Assembly: GCF_037126465.1 (NCBI RefSeq)
Contig: NC_088206.1
Coordinates: 30,878,790-30,942,789 of the forward strand
Length of the DNA stretch: 64,000 nucleotides
Origin: Ornithodoros turicata
Taxonomy: Eukaryota; Arthropoda; Arachnida; Ixodida; Argasidae
Direction: 5' to 3'
In this document: positions 24,901 to 36,900 of the stretch, piece after piece
Numbering within the stretch: the first letter of the stretch is position 1
Layout of the letters: every line of letters begins with the position of its first letter
The notes under the pieces: generated by a model
Told to the model about the DNA's origin: nothing
The model's input: the letters and a program-made list of their open reading frames with translations, nothing else
The model's database searches: none
Program-made: the position numbers and the translations under genes

Positions 24901-27900
24901 TCTCTGACCCACGTCCGCACCTGATTTGGAAGCGCATTGAAAAACTGCTCGAGGCAATAGCTTCCAATATCTTTTCTTGGTCCCCAAATACTTCTGCGCT
25001 CTTCACCCATTCTCGGAGATTAGCTTTGAAGTCAAACGCTCTTTCAGCGTAACTGTTCACATTTCTGTTTTCCCCGTCACGGAACCTTAGGCGGAATGAC
25101 TCTGCCGACAACCGAAACCGCTTTAGTAGGCTTTGTTTGACCTTTTCATAGCATTTAGGTTCTTCCGCGGACAAACGTGCTATACTATCGGCTGCTTCAC
25201 AAGGAATAACTGTCAGAAGCCTAGCCGGCCACGATTCTTTCGCATACCTTTCCCTTTCGCACGCACGTTCAAAATTTACCGAAAATAGACCAATGTCTTG
25301 CCCTATTTTGAACGGCTGAAGAAGCCTCAACATATCAAGGTTTTCGGCCCTGACGGTGGGTTGCACACTTTGTGATTGACTGGCTAGCTGACGACTAAGT
25401 TCAGCCTCTAATCTCAGCTTCTCCAACTCTTTCTCCTTATTTTCGCATTCCTTCTCTTCCTTTATATGTTGGAGGGTCTACAGTACATCGTCATCGCCTA
25501 AGTAAAATAAAAACATAAAAAATGGACCTATTTCATTTAAAGGGGCCGTAAACAGGTACAGAAGGTGCACATTTCTTTGTGTTATATTATTGAAACTTAT
25601 GCAGTGAAAACTCCTTGCAATTGCTAACGCTCAAAAACAAAAGGCGCTTGCATACGGCTGAAGTATTCACTGCACTCTTTCGCATTTTAGCTCCGCCCCG
25701 CGCTCTAACTTTACGTCATTTTGACGTAGAGCTTTCCTCACCAATTACGATAGAGTGTTCCACGTATGATTCTATTTTAAATGCGGAATTGGACTAGATG
25801 AGCGTGAATCCTCTTCTATTCAAAGTCTAAACAGTTACAGCCTCAAACTGAAAAAGAAATGCGTTTAATTTAGGTATCATACGCGCACTACGTTTTCTGG
25901 GCAGTAGCACGCAGCACACCACGAGCGCGAATGAATATCCGGGACTACAGTTCCGGAATCTTAGGTGGGTGCGCGATGGAACATCTTCGTCATCTTCGAA
26001 TGGTTCCGACAACTGGGCTGCCGTACTTTGGTTTGAGCCACGCGGCATCGCGTCACCAGCTCGCGTGGTACAGTGGATAGCGTGCTGGCAGTGTCACGTC
26101 GTGACTGGGAGGAACCCGGGTTCGAATCGCGTCATGTGATAGCAGCCCAACTGTTGACGTTTGAGCCAGCCGGAGACGTTGAAGATGTCATGACGTTGAA
26201 TTTCGGAATCTTAAGATCGCAAAACGTCGTTTCACACAAACAAACTGAGCGCTCCGACTCACAGCTGATAACGAAGTATGTGTATTGGCTGGTAATTTGA
26301 AACGTCATGTGCGCAGCTCGGCCCGCCGATTGGACGGCAAAACGCTACGTAGCCATGTGACGTATGCGTGGTGGAGAGAGGCTCGCTGGTTACTCATCTT
26401 TGAAAGCCGTTATATGGGTCAATGAGCTGGCCAGAGCCGAACGAGATGTATATTTGGGTATTATGATCTGCGTTCTTTAATGGGGTATCATTATTTCAGA
26501 AATGTTTGGTGGCCTGTTTACGGCCCCTTTAACACTAATTCCCGACACACACGAAGCAAATCGGTCCTAAGGAATTGCATTAAATCCATGATACCAACGG
26601 TAATGTTGTCCGCACACACCTCCGATATATTACACAACTCAGCTAATATAAACAGAGGGACTCCCGGAATAGAATTAATTGACTCAAAATTCTAATCCTG
26701 GCCACGGGCAAACACCATGACCGTGAACTCCGTTCCGCTGTTGATCACCAGTCGAGCGCCGTAGTCGATACCGTCGCTGCCATCCAGTTGTTGCGAGCCA
26801 CTGAGGAGGTAGGTGGCGAGATCCCCATACGGTAGACAAATCGAGGCAGAGGCCGGTTGAGAGAGAGACGACGTGTATATATTTACATGATTGTATAGAC
26901 AGACAACCCGTGGGTTGCAGGTGGCGGCTTAAATAGCCAGCGCTATTTAGGAATGAGGTTCCAGCCTTGAAGGATTCCGGGAAGCCGTCCTGTTTACCCT
27001 TTTCATTAGGGAGTGGAAGGATTCCAGTGGCCCTCGGGAAGATGTCCGCTCGCGTACCCCGGGAAGCTCAATATGGCGATATCTCAAGTCACAACAGTAT
27101 GCTCCTTCTCTACTTCTTATGTTTCTGACTTGTTTAATTTTTACTGCTCACCTGTAGATGGCAATGTTGGGTGAGTGCTACACAACTGGCCTACTCCATC
27201 CCTGCTTAATTCGGTGGTCAATGGCAGGCCACTCCCCTTTCACAAAATACAGCAGTTACTAGTAGAAGACTGCTGCGTCGTTTGCTTGGAAACCCAGCGT
27301 TTGCCAAGCGTCTGTGTGCCTCGTGCTCTCTGAACAGCGGACGCCGCAGAGCGTGGTGGAGAGCTAGCCGCGGCGTTCACAATGACAACTGCGCTTCAAC
27401 GTGTTAAAAAAGACGCGGAACACATACCTACTATACGTTCTCGTTTGAGTGCTAGGTGAAAAAAAGACTGATGTGTCCTCGTTCGGGGATTGAGAGGAAC
27501 TTTAACTCGTATGCTGACTTCTTTTATTTCCGAACCATTTCGTTGCGAACCCGTTACCACAATTATTTTTTCCGGTTCTGCTCCGGTTCGGGTTCAACAG
27601 TATCATAATAATTTCGGTTCGGGTTCGGTTCCGGCAAAATTAACGGTTCGGGTACGGTTTTTGGTTCGGGTTCGGGTTCGGTTTGGCACTCTGGTTAGCA
27701 CTACAGCTATGTCTGTCGCCCGAGCGTCTTTGCTGAGTCGTCATCGAAATATACAAGTAGCAAACATCTCTCATTGGTTGCTGGATACTTTCTAAAGCTT
27801 GTTGATCCTCTTGTTCCCGCTAGTATCTCTCGGCCTTCGATGTGAGCAAATGTTGTGGTTCTCAGAGTTGATCAAAGTACGGAATTATCCTGCTGCAATA

Positions 27901-30900
27901 GTTTGTTGTCCCCAGTAAACTTCTCAGTTCGAATGGGTTCCGTGGGCGTGTCATCCTTGCAGTAGCTTCTACCTTCGAACGGCTCGTTAAAGTACCGATG
28001 AGAAAACAAGAGAAAGAACGTAGGGACGTCGTATCATAGCATCGAAGCCGTCGACACTAATACTCTTCTTTTTAGATTCAAGAAGGTTAGTCAGAGACGT
28101 TAAAAACGTAATAATTCTATTTGATACTTTTCCAGCACCGACTTGTGGTAGGCACTTGGCCTCTTAGGTCGATTTGGAGAAATATTTGTCACTATTAATA
28201 TTGTGAGGACATGACCCAACTTTATTCATTCATTTATTTATTTATTTATGTTACCCTCAAGGTATACACTACAGAGGGGAGTGGGTTATAATACAGTAAT
28301 ACAATAGGAGCTCGCTATTTGTACACATACATAGGCAAAACAAATCGAGACAGAACTAAAGATGATTATGCGAGGTAAGCGAGATGATCCGTTAGTGCAA
28401 CATGGAACTGCGTGATGGAAGTAATGTTACAGATTGTTGAGGGGAAGGTGATTCTAAGCAGCTGATGAGTGGGAGATAAATGAATTGGCGAACGTATTCG
28501 TTACAGCAGACGGGACAAGGACTTTATACAGATGATCCAATCTAGCTGACGTGTATTGCGGGGGAGATATTAATTCACGCTTAAGTGCAAGGTTGTGAAA
28601 GTAGATCTTGTGAAACATTACGAGGGTGGCGATGTTTCGTCGTGTTTTAAGCGTCAATAGCGATAAATGTTGTTTCATTAATGTCACACTCGACGTGCGA
28701 TGGAGGTTACTAAGTATGAAACCTGCAGCCCTGTGCTGTATTTGTTCCAGTGATTTGGTGAGCGAGGAAAGATGAGGGTGCCACACTACAGAGGCATATT
28801 CAAGTTGGGGTCTAACTAGAGACGTATAGAGAGTTAGTTTAAGGTGGCTAGAGGTACTTTGCTATATGATGTGTCGTTCCCTTTGTATAGCCTTGCTGTG
28901 ATGTGATGTGATAAAAAAAGAAAAAATGAGGATTTAAGTCACGACAAAGTCAGACTTGCTACCCCAGACCACTTAGCCGCAGTTAGTCGAAATAAATAAA
29001 AAGGGGAAAACCCAGTGGTTGGGGAGGGGGGGAGAAAAACATCCCGAACTAGTGGGAACACTTGTCACAAACGAGGGACCACAAAGTCTCACAAAATTTC
29101 TGTTTCGAGTTTCTTCGTGGAAACATAGGAGCGCTTTCAATGCAGCCGCTTGGTGATTGAATGGCTGAGGACCAAGGAAGGTCGAATGGCAGGGCGTCCA
29201 GGCGAGCCAGACTTATTTCTAGTGTCCTGCGACTGTCGGCATACTTGGAGCACCTGAGGAAGATGTGCTCTGTGTTCTCGACAACATCGCACTCACTGCA
29301 GTTTGGAGATGGGGACTTGGCCAGTTTGTAGAGCAACCGACCGCTGTACAGAACATTCAGCCCGAGCCTGTGCAGGAGAAATGCTGCTTGCCGAGGAAAC
29401 TACGGAGGTACCTGGTAGCGTAGCTCAGGTGGACCCTGTACAACAGCGAAGATCGAGCAGATCCTGTCAGCCAAGAAGAGTTGCACATTTGTTATCTCAG
29501 TTGACGTATCTTTCTCTTTGCGTCCCCTGTGGAGAAATAAATGGCCTTTGTTTGCACGTGACCGTGTTGAAGTGCTCGGCGCGCAGCAGCATTGGCAGTC
29601 TCGTTAGCTGCTATGCCGCAGTGACCAGGAATCCACTGTAATATGATATCATGTCACTGTGATACTGCGGCATTATATAGCTGCAGCACATCATGAACAA
29701 TTAGGGCCAGATACCCTGTGATAAGCATAGAGGCCAATGATTCTAGGCCACATCTTGAGTCACTGTACACAGACCACTGAGAGCACGTGGGTTGAGAAAT
29801 GATGAAGCTTAGTGCCAGATGGATCCCGTAGAGCTCACATGCTGAAGCCGAAGTGGTGTGTGACAGCCGTGCTGATCTTTCGACACCCATCTCAGGAATG
29901 AAAAACACACATGAAGAGCCAGATGTCGTTGTAGATGCGTCGGTGAAAAGTTGAACTCTACCCGCCGATCTCTCCATTAGGTCTAGACTAAGTTGCCAGA
30001 GGACTTGAGTCGATACATCTTTCCGGTGTGGTAGACCTGGGGTATTGAACCTCACTTGAGGTGGTTGCTGGGTTGCCTTGCTGTCTTCTCCCATGTTCAC
30101 ACACAGTCTAACTGCTACAGGATCGTTCTTCTTTGGAACCACCGCGACTCGTGACATCCAAGGTATAGGGCTTTTGCCTTCTACTTTCTCTATTATTCTG
30201 AGTCCTTGTAGCTTTCTAAAGGGAACTTTTCGATGAGGTAGCATAGCCAGTGGCCGTATTGTGCTGTCAACCTTCATCTGACCTTGCAATGATCGATTTT
30301 TTTTTCTACCTTTTTTTCTACGGGGGTCGTGCCGAAAGTAATAACCCACTTTTTCCTTTTTCTTTTTTTGCGAATCAGCCGCTAAAGCAGACAAAGGGGA
30401 CAGCGCCACGGGTGACGCGTGTTGTTGTGTTACCCTTGACAGTCTTGTGACATAATTATCTGGAATCACGTGACCACCGGCACTTCTAACAACAGTGCCG
30501 ATAACGATATGTCGTTTTGTCAGCTGTCATGGAATATTTCTAGTTAAAGGCAGCACCCATCAAATGTTATTTAGTGCGGCTATTCGATAGTCCAAGCCAC
30601 CAGGACAAAAACTGCGCAAGTTTCATTCCAATCGACGGTGCAATTAATTACAAAATTTCAATTAAAGATTGAGGGCAACACTGTACTAGGTATTCGAAAT
30701 GAACTCCTGACATACGGCGGCAACCACATTGCATGCGTATATAACTGGGCCCGACATAACAATCCACCATAAAATCCGCCCCTGCAATCCACACAACGGC
30801 CCACATCTGAGGATAAACGGATACGCGGACTGAAATGAAATGCTGATCCGTTGAAAAAAATGTGTCAGACGTTCAAGAAGCCAGAGAGCCTCGGGACTTG

Positions 30901-33900
30901 TTTGTTCACAGGGGTTCACAGAGAGCGTATGTTCGTTCGAAAGAGGACGCGAACAGAAGGAGCGCGCAGGCGTAGCTGAGAAGTAGGGAGAGCCTCCTAC
31001 GAACAGCGGCCAGCGCTCGGTTACTTCGCAAAGACAGGAGTTTACAGGTTAAACTGTTAACAGGGGTGTCAGAATGCATAGGTAAACAGGAAGACTAATA
31101 ATATGATTACTAAAATAATGAAGTTCCGACGTAATAGTGTGTAATACCAATTGTCAGCGTTGCCCGCTGTACAGGAGGTTGTTTGACATCAGGCGTCGCA
31201 CCGCTCCACTACGCCGCATCTTTCAACGCAAATTAAAAATATTTATAGCGCGTTGTCGGTCGTATGGTTCCGCATATGGTACTTAGAAGCAACAAAGTCT
31301 CTAGTCACATCTCCGGCATATCATGCTTGTCTACTGCTTTACAGTACCTTTAAAGAAGTCGTACCTGCTGCCGAAATTCATCAGAGTCTGCAACGTGCCA
31401 ATGCAAGAGGGTGCGGTGGTGCTAGAAGTGTCCAGAGATGGGGGGGGGGGGGGGAGGACGTACGAGGGTGGTTCCATAAGTTTCCCGCCCGAGGTAGGAA
31501 ATGCGCGCGAATTTGAAAATGCGATTAAGGACGCGTGGCGCCATCTGTTGGAGGGCCGGAGCACTACCCTCAACCCTCTCCATGCTTTTGTCGGTTGGAG
31601 AGCGGCATTTCAAACAGCCAGGGTGCACTCTTCAGTTAAAATGCAAAAATCGAGTACCGCGCTGTGATAAAATTCTTCACAAAAGAGGGACTTTCGCCTA
31701 AAGAAATTAAAGCGCGACTGGACAACGTGTACAGGGAAGCCTCTCCGTCGTACAAAACGGTAAAAGACTGGGCTAAGCAGTTTCGACTGGGGCGAGAGTC
31801 CATTGAAGATGATCCACGCGATGGTCGTCCAGTGGAAGTGGTGACACAAGAAAAATTGTCTCTTGTCGAGGAGGAAGTGCTGAGCGACAGGTGTCTGAGG
31901 GTGAAGGAAATCTCAAAGGCTGGGCTTTCCAAAACAACCGTTTTTCGCATCATCTGCGAGGGCCTTCACATGAAAAAGGTCAGTGCGAGAAGGGTGCCAC
32001 TACTTCTCTCGTCAGTTCAAAAGCAACAGCGCGTCGTCTGTGCCAAAGAGTTTTTGGAGCTCTGTCAAGAGAACGAAGAAGAAATATTGAAGTCATTTGT
32101 CACAGGGGATGAGACTATGGTGCTCTACTATGATCCCCTTTCAAAAAAGGAGTCGATGAAATGGCGCAAACCAGGAGAAGCACCCCCATCAAAAGCCAAG
32201 GTCACACAATCCACAAAGATCATGGCAACAATATTTTGGGATTGTCACGCGATTCTCGTCATCGACTTCAAAGAGAGGAACACCACAGTGAATGCGACTT
32301 ATTATGCTTCACTCCTGCACCGACTGCTAGACGCCATCAAGGAAAAGAAGCGCGGCAGGTTGAGTCGAGGTGTCCTGTTGCTCCAGGAAAATGCCCCTGT
32401 CCACACGGCTTCTGTTGCCAAGGCTGCACAGAAGGAGTGCGGCTTCGAAGAAATCCACCACCCATCCTACAGTCCAGACTTGGCACCGAGTGACTACTTC
32501 CTGTCCTCAAACTTGAAGAGGGATCTCAGAGGACGGAGATTTCAAAACGATAGTGAGGTGGAAGAGGCAGTTTTCAAGCATTTTGCGGACAAAACTTCGG
32601 ACTATTTTTTCAAAGGTATAAGAATCCTGGTTGAAAGGTGCCAAAAGTGCATCGAAGTTAAGGGTGACTATGTCGAAAAGTGATACACTTGTTTCGTCTC
32701 TATGACTATTAAAAGTTGGTCGGGCCGGAAACTTATGGAACCACCCTCGTATATTTATTAGAACAAAGAAAAAAAGGAGGAAAGGTCAGCCAAACCGTAT
32801 GGCTGCTTGCCTTTAAAAAAAAAACAGAAGGAAAATTAAAATAATCAGAAACGAAAAGAATTAGGAAATAAAGGATAACCTAACAAAAGATGAAAGAAGG
32901 ATGAGACAGATTAAAGACAAAGATTATTGAAGAAAAGATAAGGCTAGTGCACATGAGGGTGAGAGATGAGGGTGGGGCACTGACGAATGATGCGACAAGA
33001 CTTGAGTCCACAGGCTGTTCATGAGACCCGTGTCGCTCAGGAACGTCAAAACTGCTTTGGTCCCAGACCGCTGTGCGGGACGTGGTACTGGGCCGTGCAG
33101 AGTGGCCAGAGAAAAGTCTGTGCACCGCAGCGCAAGAGATGTCAAATCTGTGGCAGTCGAGGAGCAGAAAAGAAATATCAGCTTCAACAGCGCAAGTAAG
33201 GCATTTGGGCGAGTGGAGAGGACTGATTTTATAGAGAAGCACAAGTGTACTGGCGACATTAAAGGGGCAATAAACAGGTATACCTCAGGTACATTGTGAT
33301 CAGGTGTTTTTTTTTAAATACATTGTGATACGTTGCCGCCTGTGAACGTTTTCAACAAAATGTTGTCGCAAAAAAAGTAAATAATGGCTCCAAACCGACT
33401 GAATATTCACTGCACTCTTTCGCCCTCATGCCCCGCCCTGCGATGTCCTGGCGACAATAGCGGCACGTAATTTTGACGTCGCGCATCTTCAACCATTTAG
33501 AATGCGGGGCGCTTATACATTATTTTTTTTTGTAATATCGAGAAGTGAGGTCAACTCTAAACATATTCCCACTTGTCCAATCTAAGGTAGCCAGTTCAAA
33601 CTGTACCAAAAACCCTCAATATTCTATTTCACGTGCGCATTATGTTTTCTGTGCTGTATTGCTCCGCGAGGTCACCGCGATGTTCCCGTAACCGGTTCCC
33701 TCGCGAGTTGCAGCTTGTCTCGGTGGGGTCCGTCATTGGCTACGAGAGCGAAGTCTCCCCCACCTCCAGCGCCTAGAATTCGGCGTTGCTATACGCTGAA
33801 ATATAGTGACGTGACCCGGTTCCAAGGATAAGGAGAGGCTCGCGCGGATTATGCTCTTTGAATGGCATTGTTTCGCGTTAAAGACGCTCGCTGGAAGCAA

Positions 33901-36900
33901 AAGAATTTCATATTTGGATATCATGAGCTACACTCTTTCATTAGGCATAATAATTGGAGTATGTTCGTCGACCTGTTTTGTGCCCCTTTAAGTCGAAGGG
34001 TGGTGTTGAATGGACGGTTCTCGACGGGAGCGGTGATGTGTGGCAATTAAATCCATCGACGGCCTGATGGACCGGATATGATTGTTTAAGCGTACTGCGC
34101 CCTTTTGAGACTGCCGGGTGCGACTTCTAGCGACGCATTGCTGTCCGTGAACACAGTCCACGCGCCAGGCGCTGATCCCGCTATAATGGGGAGGGGGGAT
34201 TTATGGCAGAAAAAAAGAAAATGAAAGGGGAAAGGTCAGCCATAGAGCACGCCGGCTTGCTATTCCCTAAACAAACAAAAAAAGAAATATAAACAAGAAA
34301 GAAAAAAAAATAACAAAAAGATAAGTAATTAAAAAAAACAGAAAATATGAAATAGACACTCGGCTCAGAGGGAGCCCAGGAGGCCCGTATCACGCAGAAA
34401 GCGGAGCACCGCTTTTGTGACACTCCACTGGCTAGCTCGCTGCACGGGGCCAAGGAGTGTTGCGAGAGAAACGTCTGTCCGTCCGTCCGTGCACCCAAGC
34501 TCTGAGAGGTGTTGCCTGAGCACCGCCCGATGATGGTGGTGACGCTGACAGTGGAGGAGCTGATGGGAGCTATCATCTTCTATGGCGCAACAGGGGCAGC
34601 GGATGAGGGCAAGGCAACGTCAAGGAACGGGTGAGGGCAACGTTCAGCCGAAGACTATGTAAAAGGGACTCCTCCTCGCAGGTACAGCGGCAGCCGATGA
34701 CAAACTCCAGTGAGTGCCCAAGCAGCACAATGTACTGAAAGTCGAGTGCAATAGGGGTCTACAGTATGTGTCTTATCCATGTTTACGAATTATTCATCTT
34801 TCACGAATCTGTTCAAGGCCTTCCACCTACCCGTCCACCCCTATTGCACTCGACTTTCAGTACATTGTGCTGCTTGGGGGGGGGGGGGGGGTCGATGGAC
34901 TGCAGGAATGCATGAGGTCGGATAGCGTTCACAAGAAACTGGCTGGTGACATCGCCGCAGAGATACCGTATTAGCTGACGACACGCAGACACTGGGAGCG
35001 GCAGTAGGGGGCACCGGCGTGTCCGCATCAAGCGCGGCGCGTCTCGCAGTCGCGTCAGCACAGGTGTTTCCGTGTAGCCCTGTACCCCCCGTGTACCCAC
35101 TGAAGGCAGATACGGTGGCCGACCGAGGGGAGGTGGGCGTACTCCTAAAGTACCATGGTACGCAGATCACTCACGACACTCGGGTGGTATGCCGAGAGGA
35201 GTGCCAAAGACGCCTTGCTGTCTGTGAGGACGACCCACGCATCAGGCACAGATTCAGCGATATGCCGCAGAGCGGCAAGCAGTTCAAGGTGCTCCGCATC
35301 CGTGGAGGAAACTGTGTAGGGAAGTCGGAGGGCGAGGTCACGGTTTTCCTGCAAGACGTAGAAGGCCGCTGCTGATGACTCATTCGCAACCGACCCATGA
35401 GTATAGATGGCGCGGCTCTGCGGATAGGCCGAACTGTGATGCTCGAGCGCAAACTGACGGGCTACTGTTACAGGCACATCGTTCTTCCTCTGGAGGCCCG
35501 GGATATTGGCACAGACCTCGGGTCTTGCAAGCATCCACATCGCCTGGGCGTGCAAGGACAGGAAGAACTCTGCAGGGACGGACCCTTTGAGGCGAACGAG
35601 AGCACGACCGATGTCAGAGGCCGGGCAGTCTTCGCCGACTTGACGAAGGTAGTGAAGAGGGTGCCGAGTAAGGTACCGTGCGAGAACGCGGAGGGTTGCG
35701 CCGTCCAGCAGGACATCGATCGGCGGTTCGCGTGGTTCGGCTAGAAAAGAGTACGTCTCGGTGGTCGAAGGTGGACTCCCAAGCAGATGCGGAGGCTCCT
35801 GGCTTGGCTAAAGAGGACATTTCGATTTCTGCTTCGGCTGATATCATGCAAGATCGGAAAGCTATACCGGAGATAACCCAACACGAGGGATTGGTGGACA
35901 CGGCGGAGGTCAAAGAAGGACCGGCCCCATCGCAAACCAGCGAGGCAACGAAGAACCGCCACGTAGCTGTTGATCTTGGCTGTGGATCTCTTTCATGTCG
36001 AAGTGCTTGGGGGGGGGGGGGGGCGAGCTGCACACTTTTAAGCTGCCACATTTAATGTGGCGAGACCAGGAAAGGTCACGGTCGAGTACCACGCCCAGCG
36101 ACTTGCAGTACAGGACAAATGGCAGTGGTGAACCTTCAATGACGAGCGGGAAGCCCGTGAATGAGGAGCTCCGACTTGGCTGTGCCGCGTAGGGATACAT
36201 CTCGCCATGAGGCATAGCATACGCCTCTTTTTCTTTATTGTCCGTTTCCCATCTACAAGATTGCGGTGGCCCCAGGCAAAAAGCTACATTTCTGTTGCTT
36301 GAGAACACCTGGGGTCCGCGATATCACATGGCAGTGATGGCGAGAAACACATGTTTTACAGCAATATGGTATAATAATGTGGCGAATGCTCCGGACGCCG
36401 ATCAAAACTGGGATGTGGTCGCTACCGAGTGTGTCAGCATCCACGCGCCAGACGAGCCGCCGCGCTAAGGACGCCGAGGTGACGGTGAGGTCCAGACACG
36501 ACGAGAGGAACGCGCTATATGATTCAACGCGGTCAGTATGGCGAAGAGCCCCGACAAGGTGTATGACGTTTCATAGGGGAGTTTTTATGCGCCACTTCAA
36601 GGTTTTGATGTTCGTGTGTGTGTGTGTGTGGGGGGTTATGTTTATTAAGAAGTGAAAAGGTAGTCAGGCAAAGAGCCGGCTTGCTAGTCCAAAAAAGAAA
36701 CTGAAAATGTGTAAAAGGCTGCTGTTGATCTGCCTTGAGACACTGATCCATCTGTGTACACAGGGAGTCGTTGAGAGTAAGCTGAGTTGAGGCGCTCCAG
36801 CCCGGAGTGTTTCCACGTCTCGTATGATGCCAGCTGGTGTGGATGGAGATGGGTGAAACATTTAAAATGTGGAGACGCCAGCATCGAAAATTAGCCTCGG

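Larger units (their letters stand above)
20248..27096 (-). mobile_element. Ty3/gypsy-type LTR retrotransposon with integrase before RT
   Basis: Two direct LTRs (26789-27096 as the 5' LTR, 20248-20558 as the 3' LTR) start TGTT and end AACA, and the element is flanked by GTAT on both sides (20244-20247, 27097-27100). On the minus strand the order is gag, zinc knuckle, protease, integrase, reverse transcriptase, RNase H, then the 3' LTR. This is the Gmr1-like order, not the usual RT-RH-IN. The copy is dead: frameshifts in gag, IN and between IN and RT, and a stop in the RT catalytic box. A 996-bp TTAA element sits between the 5' LTR and gag. The LTRs differ at about two dozen places by manual alignment, so the insertion is old. 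Confidence 0.88.
19689..27693. mobile_element. hAT-like element, split by an LTR retrotransposon
   Basis: The left end CATGGTGTCGAACCG and the right end (complement CAGAGTGCCAAACCG) are imperfect inverted repeats. They are flanked by 8-bp direct repeats GTTACCAC (19681-19688) and GTTAGCAC (27694-27701), with one mismatch. Both sub-terminal zones hold (GGTTCGG)n-type words (19713-19770, 27568-27683). Removing the LTR element leaves about 1.15 kb with no transposase, so it is non-autonomous. Confidence 0.6.

Noticed and set aside
35678..36055. 125-codon plus-strand ORF
   Set aside because: Shadow of the minus-strand LINE RT/RNase H.
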